64,000 nucleotides of DNA, taken from JAGVSR01 sp963786675. Lineage in GTDB: Bacteria > Pseudomonadota > Alphaproteobacteria > Rhizobiales > Hyphomicrobiaceae. The notes under the pieces were generated by a model. It saw nothing but the letters and a program-made list of their open reading frames with translations, had not been told where the DNA came from and searched no databases. Below are positions 19,884 through 29,723 of the stretch, in pieces. The stretch's first letter is position 1. Each line of letters opens with the position of its first letter. The stretch is taken from NCBI GenBank assembly GCA_963786675.1, contig CAWAZY010000001.1:1-64000 (forward strand). Direction: 5' to 3'. Position numbers and translations under genes: made by a program.

Positions 19884-20549
19884 ATGCGGTTTTTGAGCTC
19901 TGTCTTTGTGGCGGCCTTATTGGCCGCCACTCAGGCATCGGCAGAACCTGAAGCGATCGTGTTTTCAGATCTTGCTGATCCGCTCGCCATAGCCTTTGAG
20001 GACCCCTACGCAGCCATGGGGGTCGGCATGCTGAACGAATTGAAGCTGTTGGTCCAGTCGGACGAGAAGCTCGCCGGCACTGATCTTGATGAGGAGACAC
20101 GTACGCGTCTGGAGGCCCGCCGCGCTGCTGCGCAGGAAAAGCTCAAGGCGAATGGTCACAACGTGGATGTGTTGCTGGAGCAGCGCTGGGACGTCGCCAA
20201 GAAGCGACAGAACGCTCGTATGGCTCAAAATCCCATCTTCGATGGGGTCGAAGTTTCGATCTCTGGCTATATCATTCCCGCGCCACAGGCCGCGGATGGC
20301 AGCGCGGTCGGTTATCTGGTCCCGCAGGTCGGAATGTGCAGCCACCTTCCGCCGCCACCGCCAAATCAGCTTGTACGCGTCAGGCTGCGCGCAGATCAGC
20401 AAGTCGAGTCACTCTACACGCCGGTTCGGATATCGGGGCTGCTCCGCGTCGAGCCAAGCGATGCGACCATTTTCATTCTGGATGGGGAGGCGCGCATGCT
20501 GAGTGGCTGGACCCTTGACGTCAAAACCATCGACTTATCGGACGGCTGA
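19884..20549 (+). CDS. exported DUF3299 protein
   Basis: 221 residues; AGGAGACGAGAAC precedes the ATG. Signal peptide MRFLSSVFVAALLAATQASA. The C-terminal domain has the DUF3299 pattern: EVSISGYIIPAPQAADG, YLVPQVGMCSHLPPPPPNQL, VRISGLLRVE. These are periplasmic, often lipoprotein-like, proteins of unknown function, sometimes found near transport or metal operons. Here it follows the deacylase with a 115-base gap and is probably co-transcribed. The homologue in the duplicated unit is truncated at 27747, so this is the only complete copy. Confidence 0.8.
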   Translation: MRFLSSVFVAALLAATQASAEPEAIVFSDLADPLAIAFEDPYAAMGVGMLNELKLLVQSDEKLAGTDLDEETRTRLEARRAAAQEKLKANGHNVDVLLEQRWDVAKKRQNARMAQNPIFDGVEVSISGYIIPAPQAADGSAVGYLVPQVGMCSHLPPPPPNQLVRVRLRADQQVESLYTPVRISGLLRVEPSDATIFILDGEARMLSGWTLDVKTIDLSDG

Positions 20550-20683
20550 AGCAGAAATGACTTTCGTCATTCGTCCGAACAAAATCAAAAGAGCATATGG
20601 AAAGGAGAGTAATCCTGCCCGCTCTGTCTCCCTTTCTTGCTGATGGCATTCAAAATTGCGGGTGACGCCCCTTCTTATCAGAA

Positions 20684-22397
20684 TCAGGCGCCAATTCTCT
20701 TCTCGCCAGCAAGCCACGTTTCGCTCACCTTGATGCTCTCGATATTCATCGGATCAACCTTTGTCGGGTCCTTCTCAAGAACCGTCAGGTCGGCATATTT
20801 GCCAACTTCCAAGCTGCCGGAGATATCGTCCATTCGGCATTGGCGGGCGGCGTCGATGGTTACACCACGCAGGGCGAGGTCGGCTGAAACCCGTTCTTCG
20901 GGAAAAAAGACATCGCCGCCGTCCGCCATGATCCGTGTGACCGCATCCTGCACCATCCGCAATGGGCCAAGTGGCGTAACGTTGTAGTCGGAGTGGAACG
21001 ACACCGGCAGCCCTGCTGCCATGGCAGAAGCGACCGGATCGTAGAACTTCGCCCGATCTGGCCCGAGGATGTCGTCCCGGAACGCCTTGCCCCACCACCG
21101 GACATGTCCGATCAAGAATGAGGGCGAAACGCCAAGCTTTGCCATTAGAGCTATATGTTCGGGGTGCAGCACGCTCGCGTGCTGGATCGTATGGCGGTGG
21201 TTTGCGCGCGGCTTCGTAGTCAGAACTTCTTTGTAAACATCGAGGGTCATGTCGATGGCTGCGTCGCCATTGGAATGCACCGCAACGTCCCAGCCAGCGT
21301 CATGTGCATCGCGGACGACGGCTGTCAGCTCTTCTTGCGTATAGTTGAGCGATCCGCGCGTATCCTTGCCAAGGTAGTTCTCGCGCTGAAAGCCAGAAAA
21401 CCCCTGGTTCGAGCCATCTGACCAAGCCTTGATCTTGTTGAACCGCAGCATGTCGTTGCCTTGGTTTGGAGATATCTTCATGCCCTTCCAGATTTCCATC
21501 TGGGTCGATTGTAGCGCGCCACGGAACCGAATGGGGGGCGCATCCGCCATGACCGCGTTCAGGATATCGATATCGCCGCTGCCGCCTGTCAGGGCACCGA
21601 TGCTCATATCCTGCATCGCCGTCACCCCAAGCGCCGAAGCCTTGTCGAAAATGGCCCGTATCTGGGTCGCGTTCTCCTGAACCGAGAAGTCGCGGCAAAG
21701 CAGCGACGAAGGGCATGTAAGCGGGGGGCTCTTCCAGCCGCCCTGTCAGATCGCCATTGGTGTCGCGGACATAGCGCGCCGTGGCCGGATCCGGCGTGTC
21801 GCGGGTGATGCCGATCACCTGAAATCCGAGGCTGTTGGTATAGGCGACGTGGCCATTGCTTTCGAGCAGAAAAAACGGGTTCTCGGGTGCAAGCGCGTCC
21901 AGTTCTGCCAGTGTCGGAACCTTGGCGCCCTTGATCAGGACAGGGTCATAATTTGCCCCATAGACCCATTCTCCGGGTGCCGTGTTGGCAACGGAATCGC
22001 GCAGCTTGGTGATCACATCGTCGTAGGTGACATTTGCAAAGATGCCGGCATCAACAAAGGCGGCGAGTTGCACCATTGACGTGTGCATGTGCGGGTCGAA
22101 CAGGCCCGGAGTCATGGTGCGTCCGTCAAGATCGATAAGGCGGGTGTTTGATCCGCGCAGACCCACAAGCTCATCCATGGCGCCCACCGCCATGATACGC
22201 CCGCCGCGCACCGCGAGCGCTCCAGCCCGAGGGGCCGCGGCATCCATGGTGATGATGGTGCCGCCGGAAAAGATGATATCCGCGCTGTCTTGCGCCCAAG
22301 CCGGGCGCGTGAAGACGGCAGGAGCGAAAAGGCCCGTACCGACTGCGGCAGCGCTGGACAGAAAGGCGCATCGACTAAGTGGGTCTCCGGATCTCAT
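20684..22397 (-). pseudogene. exported YtcJ-like amidohydrolase, frameshifted
   Basis: Begins MRSGDPLSRCAFLSSAAAVG at 22397. The leader resembles a Tat signal, but the second Arg of the motif is Cys (SRCAFL). Amidohydrolase_3 features: NTRLIDLDGRTMTPGLFD, metal ligands PHMHT, AVHSNGDAA, IQHASVLH and FHSDYNVTPLGP. The frame shifts near 21690, after MPFVAALPR. The following frame carries the rest through SETWLAGEKRIGA. YtcJ-type enzymes hydrolyse N-substituted amides or formamides; the exact substrate is unknown. It is downstream of, and 40 bases from, the amidohydrolase ending at 22438, same strand, so they form an operon converging on the DUF3299 gene. Confidence 0.8.
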
Positions 22398-22437
22398 TTC
22401 ATCCTCCGTGAGCGGGGCGCATCGATCCCAAAAAACC

Positions 22438-23782
22438 TCAATTCAGCGTGTTCTTGTAGATCACGCCGTCTTTCATGATCAGGTCGATGTTCTGTTCCGC
22501 GTCCATCAATATCTTGATGTCCTTGCCGGGATCGCCGTTGACAAGAATTATATCGGCATAAGCACCGGGTTTGATAACGCCAAGCGGCCCGTCCAGATAG
22601 GGGTTCTTCAGTCCGGACATCGCTAACACTTCACCATTGTTGCCGGTGACTTGCTGCATCTGCTCGATGGGTGACCAGAACTCGTCGCGAAAGGCGAATT
22701 CCTGGGTAAAGTTCTTGAAAATCTCGTCGCCGCCAAACACGTCGGTCCCCCAGAGAATCTTCAGGTTGTATTTCTGGGCCAGCGCAAACGCATTGCGCGT
22801 ACCTTCGGCGACCATCGCCAACTTTGCTTGTTGGATCGGGGCCTGGAACTGTAGGTTGCCAGACACATCCTGAAGCGGAAGGAAGGCCTGCGGCGAATAG
22901 AAGACGCCCAGTTCCTTCATTCGCTTCACAGTATCCTCTTCAAGAACGAGCCCGTGCTCGATGACCCTGACACCTGCATCGAGGGCGTTGACGACACTAT
23001 TATTGAGCTGCGCATGCACCGTCACGTAGGTCCCGTAGCGGGTCGCCTCTTCTACGGCGGCTTTCAACTCGTCCTGCGTATACTGGGCGGCTTGCAGGGG
23101 GTCGGTGAAGCTGGTCACGCCGCCGCCAGCAAGGACCTTTATGTGCGACGCGCCGCGAAACAGCAACTCGCGGACGGTGCGACGGACATCGTCGGCGCCG
23201 TCAGCAATCAGCGTATGTTTATACCGGTTGGCCGTGCCACCGAACTCGGGCCCGTCTAGAACGGGATGCCCATCGGACGGCATGCGGAAATCGCCGTGAC
23301 CCGAGGTCTGCCCGATGCTTGCGCCACCGCAGAAAATCCGCGAACCGCTGAAGACATCCGCATCGATGGCTTTCTTGACGCCAAAACAATTGCCGCCCAT
23401 GTCGCGCACGGTCGTAAAACCGGACATCAGGTAATCATTGGCCCGCTTGGCCGCGCGGGCACCTTGTTCAAAAGTATCCTGGCTGATCAGGAGTTGGACC
23501 GGATCGGTGTGCAACATGACATGGGCATGGCCCTCGATCATTCCAGGCATCAGCGTGCGACCACCGCCGTCGATCACGGTTGCACCATCTGCATCAATCG
23601 GGTTGGTGGAGATGCTTTTGATCAGGTTGCCTTCGACGAGCACATTGGCGTTCTCGACACGCTCTGCGCTTACGCCGTCAAAGACGTGCACATTCGTAAA
23701 AAGGCGTGCGCGCAGGATCGTCCTGCGCTATTGCGATCGAACACCATCCTATGATGGCAACAGCTATGGAAAATAGTTTCAT
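22438..23782 (-). pseudogene. exported imidazolonepropionase/prolidase-like amidohydrolase, frameshifted
   Basis: The signal peptide begins at the ATG at 23782 (MKLFSIAVAIIGWCSIAIAQ). The frame shifts near 23700-23708, so that DDPAR should continue as LFTNVHVFDGVSAERVENAN. The body is otherwise complete: metal ligands MIEGHAHVML, carboxylated-Lys segment HIKVLAGGGV, VTVHAQLN, RVIEHGLVL and LWGTDVFGG, and the closing GAYADIILVNGDP. This subgroup contains Xaa-Pro/Xaa-Arg dipeptidases and organophosphate or ochratoxin amidases. First gene of a two-gene minus-strand operon. A 22-base inverted repeat begins three bases upstream of the start codon and covers its ribosome binding site. Confidence 0.8.
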
Positions 23783-23784
23783 TG

Positions 23785-24057
23785 CTAGCCCGCCTTTCTC
23801 ACAGGGATGCGCGTCGTCATCGCACCAGGGCGGGTCACTCGGCAAGGAGGAACGCGAAAAGCGTATCGGGTCATACGGTTGAGTGGTCCAACGCAGCCGA
23901 TGACCCGCCCTGGGCGACCCGAAGGGCGGGGTCAAATGGCTGACAGCCTATGTCGAGCCACTTGCCCGATGAACCACATCGATCTGCGCGTCTCTCCTTG
24001 CCTTTCAACCATTTGACCTCCGTGACGGCCACACCCCCTGTGAGAAAGGCGGGCTAG
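23785..24057. repeat. 273-base nested palindromic (MITE-like) element
   Basis: Outer arms of 22 bases are perfect inverted repeats (23785-23806 and 24036-24057; one arm reads CTAGCCCGCCTTTCTCACAG). Inside are further arms: CCAGGGCGGGTCA (23825-23837) with TGACCCGCCCTGG (23901-23913), and GGTCAAATGG (23930-23939) with CCATTTGACC (24009-24018). It sits directly before an amidohydrolase start codon. No coding sequence is recognised inside. No target duplication is evident. Confidence 0.65.
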
Positions 24058-24220
24058 GTCCTATTTTCGATTATGAGCGATGTAGATGGCGACCTGGGTT
24101 ATAGCCTGAAGCGTATCAAACCCACTTAATACGTTTGAACATGCGGGACACCCCCTCTCCGTCGAAGAACGATCGCTGGGACGCACCGGCAGAACGTGCG
24201 CCCCCGATCGGTTTACCCAC

Positions 24221-25219
24221 TTACTGCTTCGCTACCGGAGCCAGGTAGAAGTGGTCGAACAGCATGCGGGCGATCTCGGCAATTGCCCGTTCCCTGTCCG
24301 ACGTGGATGTCTCGCTGCTGTTCGTGTACACGGCGATGGCAAACCGCCGACCGTCAGGGAGCGTGACATAGCCGACGTCATTGGCAATTCCGCCTACGGT
24401 TCCGGTCTTGTGCGCGACGGGCGTTCCCTTCGGCAGCAATCCCTTGATGCGGCCAGCGCCGGTGCGCGTGCGCGACATGACTCCCAGCAGGAACTCGCGG
24501 CTCTCGGGGCTCATCGCCGTGCCACCGTCGATGGCAAGCAGCAGTTGCAGCATCGCAAGGGGCGTCGCGTGGTCGCGGGGATCCGCCTCGAAGTCCATAT
24601 TGCGATCAGCCTGCTCCGTCCACAGTGCCGAATTGTTGCTGACGGCCTCAGCGACAGTTTCCGGCGTGGCCGGCCCCGGCAAGCCGTAGAAATCCCGGAG
24701 AATCTCAGTGGTTAGCCGGTCAACCCTGAAATCGGTGATCCCGAGCCTGCGCAGGTTCTCGGTCACCGCCGCTGCTCCGCCGGCCAACTCCATGGAGACG
24801 TCAGTCGCCGTGTTGTCGCTTTCCGTGATCATCACCTCGATCAGGTTCGCCACCGAGAGCTGGATCCCGGGGTGGGGGAATGTCTCGGCAAGCGCGATTA
24901 CGCCGGTGACGAACATGTCGGGCGGGACTTCGACCAGTTGGTCGAGACTGAGTTCCCCCCTGTCCACGCGATCCAGCACGGCCGTGGCGATCGCAACCTT
25001 GTAGGTGCTGGCCATGGCGAAAAACTCATCGCCGTTGAGCGCGATGACTTCCTTGCCGCCGATTTCCTGCGCCGCAAATCCTACGCGCCCGGCAAGTCCC
25101 TTCGCGATCTGTTCGATCTTGGCTGAAACGGGTTGTCCATCAGCTGCCTGGCCGTATGCCGGGCTAAAGGCAGACGCGACGGAAACTACGAGGACTATGA
25201 TAGCATGACGATACTTCAT
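24221..25219 (-). CDS. class A beta-lactamase family protein
   Basis: 332 residues from the ATG at 25219, preceded by GGAGAAGCAGAAT. Signal peptide IIVLVVSVASAFSPAYGQA. Class A signatures are in order: S-x-x-K in FAMASTYKVAIA, the SDN loop in MITESDNTATD, a possible omega-loop Glu in RLTTEILRDFYG, and KTG in AHKTGTVGG. The DPRDHATP segment matches the conserved turn after the omega loop. The usual omega motif E-x-x-L-N is not found, so the deacylation geometry may differ. The family includes penicillin/cephalosporin hydrolases and related serine hydrolases. It sits inside the amidohydrolase cluster, suggesting work on beta-lactam or other amide bonds. Confidence 0.85.
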   Translation of the reverse strand: MKYRHAIIVLVVSVASAFSPAYGQAADGQPVSAKIEQIAKGLAGRVGFAAQEIGGKEVIALNGDEFFAMASTYKVAIATAVLDRVDRGELSLDQLVEVPPDMFVTGVIALAETFPHPGIQLSVANLIEVMITESDNTATDVSMELAGGAAAVTENLRRLGITDFRVDRLTTEILRDFYGLPGPATPETVAEAVSNNSALWTEQADRNMDFEADPRDHATPLAMLQLLLAIDGGTAMSPESREFLLGVMSRTRTGAGRIKGLLPKGTPVAHKTGTVGGIANDVGYVTLPDGRRFAIAVYTNSSETSTSDRERAIAEIARMLFDHFYLAPVAKQ

Positions 25220-25610
25220 ATTCTGCTTCTCCTTCCGTGAAACGGAATTTGGGAATGTCTCGTTCGATGTTGAAAGAGCGTAACGGGCACGTAACTGCCC
25301 GTCTCCCGCGCGAGCGCGACGCCCGGCAAGGTTTCCCGAACCATCCCGGCTCCGGCTGCTGTCGCTGTCAACTGAAAAAATTGGCACGGCTTCATCTGTG
25401 GGACTCCGTAGTTGTTCTCGACGGATCCCGCGGAACGGTCGCTCGGTCTCTATTAAATTCTGGATCAGGTGGCTCTGGCTAGAGTCCCTTTGGGGACTCT
25501 AGCCAACTGAGGATTTTTGAACACCATTGGCATAGCAAGGCCAACATCATCGACTGTAGTGTTCCTGTGGGGGGAGGGGAACGGACGGCCGCTTTCAAAG
25601 GACTAAACGT
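25220..25610. other. intergenic region holding the third palindrome
   Basis: No gene. Contains the candidate operator at 25477-25504 between the divergent beta-lactamase (start 25219) and the remnant amidohydrolase (start 25611). Could carry promoters for both directions. Confidence 0.5.
25477..25504. promoter_or_regulatory. 28-base palindrome (arms GGCTAGAGTCCC / GGGACTCTAGCC), candidate operator
   Basis: Two perfect 12-base arms separated by four bases. Ends 106 bases before the TTG start at 25611. Same core and outer GCTA/TAGC arms as the palindrome at 16442-16467, with the centre TTAA replaced by TTTG. Both arms are conserved between the duplicate units although the sequence between the palindrome and the gene has drifted, which argues for function. 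Confidence 0.65.
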
Positions 25611-25787
25611 TTGATCCTACGCTCCCTCCTGCTTGTACTTCTGGTGATCGTTAGCGATTTACAGCCCAATTCAGCTCACGCGGGCGATTACGACATCGTG
25701 ATCTCAAACGGCCGGGTCATCGACCCGGAAACCGGGCTTGCGGTTGGCGTTCTGGCCGTTTTGGCCAACGACGTTTCGGTAATATGA
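25611..25787 (+). pseudogene. remnant of the first amidohydrolase (duplicate B)
   Basis: TTG start with AAAGGAC upstream. Encodes the signal peptide and first strands (LRSLLLVLLVIVSDLQPNSA, then AHAGDYDIVISNGRVIDPE), as in the gene at 16589. After TGL it runs into unrelated codons (AVGVLAVLANDVSVI) and stops. Bases 25830-25911 again match the 3' end and downstream gap of the unit A gene, so about 1.4 kb has been deleted. Confidence 0.8.
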
Positions 25788-25911
25788 AAAGGCGAGTTGA
25801 TCTTGTACGTCGCGCCAGGCCGACCGATACGTCACAATCAGCTCAATTGTACGGATCAACTCACCTGCAATCAATTAGGGCAATAACGAGTACGAAAAGG
25901 AAAACTCCACG

Positions 25912-27545
25912 ATGGCTAAAACGCTTCGTTTGACAACGACAACAATTATTGCCGGGCTGCTGACCGTTTCAGCTGCATTCGCGCAAGACTATGATCTTGT
26001 GATCAACAACGGCCGGGTCATGGATCCGGAGACGTTGTTTGATTCTGTTGCCAACGTGGCCGTCAAGGATGGACGCATCGTTGCCATCACCAAAGAACCC
26101 ATCACGGGCAAGAGACCATTGATGCCAAGGGCCATATCGTGGCGCCGGGTTTCATCGACACCCATTTCCACTTCCAGATGCCGGTCGGCTATTCCCTCGG
26201 GTTGCGCGACGGGTTGACCACCAGCATGGATTTCGAGATGGGCTGTGCGGGATCTTATATCGCGGCTTGGTACAAGGCACGCGAAGGCGTGACCGGGGCC
26301 AACTATGGCTGCGCGGTCAGCCACGAATCTGCCCGCGCGATGGTGATCGACGGGGCAGACGGCGACTACATGAAAGACGGCCCCCTTTCCGCTTTGGAAA
26401 CCCGGAAGAATACGGGCTGGAGCGCGACGCGCCCGACCCTGGAACAGGGCAACGCGATTCTCGAAGAGCTTGACAAGGGCCTGCAGGCTGGCGCCCCCGG
26501 CATCGGCAGCACCGTGGGCTACATGAGAGAGGGCGTCTCTTCACGCGAGATGTTCGAGGTGCAGAAAGTCGCGGCGCGCTATGGCCGCCCGACCGGTGCG
26601 CATACACGCTATACACTCGGCACCGACACGACGGAGAATAACGGCGCGCAGGAACTCATTGCCAACGCCGTGTCGCTTGGCGCCCCGGCGATCGTGCTGC
26701 ACTACAACAACGACGGCTGGCAGCTTGCACACGAGATGATTACCAAGCTTCAGGAACAGGGCCACAACATCTGGGGTGAAATCTATCCCTACGCTGCGGG
26801 TTCCACCACGATCAATGCGTCGTTCCTGGAGCCCAAGAGCTGGATCGACTATTTTGGCAAACGCTATGAAGATACCATGCTGGATCCGGTCACGGGTGAA
26901 TACTATACCTTGGAGACCTACAAGGCCACCGTCGCATCCGAACCGTCCAGGCTAATCGTCATCTTCAAGCAGCCCGAAGAAAACCAGGCGAAGTGGCTGA
27001 CACTGAAAGGCGTGACCATGGCCAGCGATGCAACTGCTGGCACGCCGTATGACGCCCCGTGGGACTACCCTCTGGAAGAGTTGGGTGGCACGCATCCGCG
27101 CACGGCTGGTGCCCGAGGCGCTACGATCAGGCTCGGTCGGGAAAACAACATCCCGATGATGCAGCTGATGTCGATCCTCAGCTACAACGCTGCCAAACAT
27201 CTGGGCGCTATCGGCCTGAAATCCATGCAAGAACGCGGCCGCATTCAGACTGGCATGGTTGCCGATATCGTGGTCTTTGACCCTGAACTCTTCACGGACA
27301 ATTCAACCTATGAAAAGGGCAGTATCCCTTCGACGGGCATGAAAGCCGTGATCGTCAACGGTCAGGTCACTGTGCGTGACGACGTGCTGCTTCCTGTCTT
27401 CGCTGGTCAACCGATCCGGTTTGACCCGGAAGACAAGCCGCGCTTCGAGCCGATCTCGAAAGAGGCGTGGAATGCCGAATTCTCGACCGGCATGCCTTTG
27501 CCATCTGACTTCACGGGTGCCTTTCCCCAGAAAGTCGAAAACTGA
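25912..27545 (+). pseudogene. exported N-acyl-D-amino-acid deacylase-like amidohydrolase (copy B), frameshifted
   Basis: Nearly the same protein as at 18214-19768, with the same signal peptide and metal ligands (THFHF, AHTRYT, VLHYNND, MASDAT). This copy is intact where copy A breaks, but has its own one-base loss near 26111 (GGCAAGAGACC against GGCAAGGAGACC in copy A). It retains the true C-terminus (EAWNAEFSTGMPLPSDFTG, ending KVEN). Full length would be about 544 residues. Activity requires the D-aminoacylase-type metal centre, which is complete. If the single-base loss is a read error, this is the functional copy. Confidence 0.8.
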
Positions 27546-27577
27546 TTGTGAGAAACTTGAACAAGGAGACGGGACCA

Positions 27578-27798
27578 TGCGGTTTTTGATCTCTGTCTTT
27601 GTGGCGGCCTTATTGGCCGCCACTCAGGCATCGGCAGAACCTGAAGTAATCGTGTTTTCAGATCTTGCTGATCCGCTCGCCATAGCCTTTGAGGACCCCT
27701 ACGAAGCCATGGGGGTCGCCATGCTGAACGAATTGAAGCTTCTGGTTCGGCTGTGTTCCCCGTCAGCACTCACGGGACAGTTTGAGGTGATTGTCTAA
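27578..27798 (+). pseudogene. truncated DUF3299 protein (duplicate B)
   Basis: The first 57 or so codons match the gene at 19884 (MRFLISVFVAALLAATQASA through MLNELKLLV). Then comes unrelated sequence (RLCSPSALTGQFEVIV) and a stop. The whole conserved DUF3299 domain is absent. The break marks the end of the duplicated segment. Confidence 0.85.
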
Positions 27799-27885
27799 GA
27801 GATAGTTTTCGGTTCATCGTAACCCCGAGGAGGGTGTCGATGACTGAAGCGATCAATCGCAACCAAAATGGAAATGGCGATACCA

Positions 27886-29511
27886 ATGAAGAAGCAAAGA
27901 CATCGACTGATCGGGACCCTCTTGATGAGTGTCATGTGCGCTGTGCCGGCCTTGGCACAAGACTATGACCTCGTGATCAACAATGGACGGGTCATGGACC
28001 CCGAGACCAACTTTGATGGCGTGCGCAACGTCGGGATAAAGGATGGGAAGATTGCTGCGATCACCGAGGACGCGATCGAGGGCAAAGAAACCATCGACGC
28101 CAGTGGTCACGTTGTTGCCCCGGGCTTTATCGATTCGCACCAGCACGCTACAGATCAGTTCAGTCGCAAGGTTAATTTGCGGGATGGCTTGACCACCGGG
28201 ATGGATTTCGAAGCAGGCGCCGGCGATATCGCTAAATGGTATGCAGAGGCCGAGGGTAAAACCCAGGCCAACTACGGTATGGTCGTGCTCGCAACTCTTG
28301 CCCGTGGATTGGTGCTGGACGGTCCTGAAGTAGTGGCTGGTGCTAATGACATGGGCGGCCTGTTCCCTATGGTGGGTCGCGCCGCCGCAAAGGCTGCGGA
28401 AGAAGGACGCAAGCCAGGCTGGACTGCCACCTTGCCCAATAAAGAGCAGATGACTGAGATCATGAGTATCGTCGATGAAGGCCTTCGCCAAGGCGCCTTG
28501 GGCGTGGGCATTCCAGTCGGCTATATGACCACGGGCGTGACCCAGTACGAATTGTATAAATACCAGGAACTGGCATCAAAATACGGTCGTGTTTCGAATG
28601 CGCATGTACGCTTTGCGGGTGTCAGACCTCCCACCGAGGGACTATTGGGTATTCAGGAAATGCTGGCCAATGCCATGGTTTTGGACGCACCTTTCCTGGC
28701 TTCACACCTGAACAGCAACATGGACTGGGAGTACACGATCCCGCTCATCAACGACGCAAGAGAAAAGCGAGGGGCCAAAGTATGGGGTGAGGTTTACCCC
28801 TATGCAGCGGGCGGTACCATTGCTTCGACAGATATTCTCACAGAGTCGAGCATGGCTCAGATGAATATAACCTATTCGAACATCTCCAACCTTGACGGTA
28901 CGCGTTGGGATAAGGCGATGTATGATGACGTTCGCAAGAATGATCCCGGCAGATCGATTTTGATTTACAACAACTCCCCTGAGGACATCGCTAAATGGAT
29001 GGCTATGCCTGGAGTTGTCGTCGTCTCGGACGGTATGGCCATCGTCGACGAAAATCTCGACTACTACCCTTGGGATGCCCCTTACGAAGGCAAGTCGATT
29101 CACCCGCGTAGTGCAGGTACCCGCGCCAAGGTGCTGCGCATGGTGCGTGAAGATAAGAACATGACTTTGATGGAAGCCATATCCAAGATGAGCTACCTGC
29201 ACGCCAAGTACCTTGATGAGCTGGGCGGCATTAGCCAGTTCAGGACCAAGGGTCGGGTCCAGGTAGGTGCCGATGCAGACATCGTCGTCTTCAACCCGGA
29301 CACGGTCACTGACAACAGCACTTACGAGCCAGGCATGGGTGCATTGCCCTCTACCGGCATTCCCTACGTGTTGGTGAACGGTGTCGTGGTGGTGAAGGAT
29401 TCCGTGGTGCAAAAGGTCTTTCCGGGTAAGCCTATTCGTTTCCCGGTGCAGGAGAAGGGTCGACTGGACCAGATTACGATCGAACCCAGGGAATTTGACC
29501 CCAACCAGTGA
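27886..29511 (+). CDS. exported N-acyl-D-amino-acid deacylase-like amidohydrolase, intact
   Basis: 541 residues with no frame defect. An ATG at 27868 is an alternative start. Signal peptide KKQRHRLIGTLLMSVMCAV, then PALAQDYDLVINNGRVMDPE. Metal ligands: GFIDSHQHA, SNAHVRF, LASHLNSN and VVVSDGMAI. The body keeps the family blocks RPGWTATLPNKEQ-like (RKPGWTATLPNKEQ), KVWGEVYPYAAGG, IHPRSAGTRAKVLR and GRVQVGADADIVVFNPD. It resembles the duplicated deacylases but is distinct in sequence. The best candidate in the window for a working exported deacylase. The codons upstream (27840-27885) look like a fragment of another coding sequence. Confidence 0.85.
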   Translation: MKKQRHRLIGTLLMSVMCAVPALAQDYDLVINNGRVMDPETNFDGVRNVGIKDGKIAAITEDAIEGKETIDASGHVVAPGFIDSHQHATDQFSRKVNLRDGLTTGMDFEAGAGDIAKWYAEAEGKTQANYGMVVLATLARGLVLDGPEVVAGANDMGGLFPMVGRAAAKAAEEGRKPGWTATLPNKEQMTEIMSIVDEGLRQGALGVGIPVGYMTTGVTQYELYKYQELASKYGRVSNAHVRFAGVRPPTEGLLGIQEMLANAMVLDAPFLASHLNSNMDWEYTIPLINDAREKRGAKVWGEVYPYAAGGTIASTDILTESSMAQMNITYSNISNLDGTRWDKAMYDDVRKNDPGRSILIYNNSPEDIAKWMAMPGVVVVSDGMAIVDENLDYYPWDAPYEGKSIHPRSAGTRAKVLRMVREDKNMTLMEAISKMSYLHAKYLDELGGISQFRTKGRVQVGADADIVVFNPDTVTDNSTYEPGMGALPSTGIPYVLVNGVVVVKDSVVQKVFPGKPIRFPVQEKGRLDQITIEPREFDPNQ

Positions 29512-29723
29512 GCCCTGCAGGGGCGATTGGGGGCAGCCATGGCCAATGGTTGCCCCCGCTGGTGCTGTCATTTGTGGACGGCTCCCTTTTTGCAAAGGTA
29601 AATTTGAGCTGATGTTGTTCGTCGCAGGTTGCGGTCATTTATCCGGCCTGTTTGCACGGTGTATGTGCCTCAAGAATGGACTGAACTTCGACAAAACCTC
29701 ATCAGGCCACACAGTGGGGATCA

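Larger units (their letters stand above)
16442..20055 (+). repeat. segmental duplication, unit A (amidohydrolase operon)
   Basis: Nearly the same sequence as 25477-27747, covering the palindrome, the first amidohydrolase, the second amidohydrolase and the start of the DUF3299 gene. Unit A keeps about 1.4 kb of the first gene that is deleted in unit B. Similarity ends inside the DUF3299 gene at LNELKLLV. Confidence 0.85.
25477..27747 (+). repeat. segmental duplication, unit B
   Basis: Second copy of 16442-20055. Holds the palindrome, a stub of the first amidohydrolase with an internal deletion, the second amidohydrolase almost complete, and a 5' fragment of the DUF3299 gene. The right boundary falls inside the DUF3299 gene, after which unrelated sequence follows. 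Confidence 0.85.

Noticed and set aside
27748..27885. Possible IS256-type start (MTEAINRNQNGNGD) before the intact deacylase
   Set aside because: Only about 14 codons with weak resemblance and no ends; not enough to call an element.
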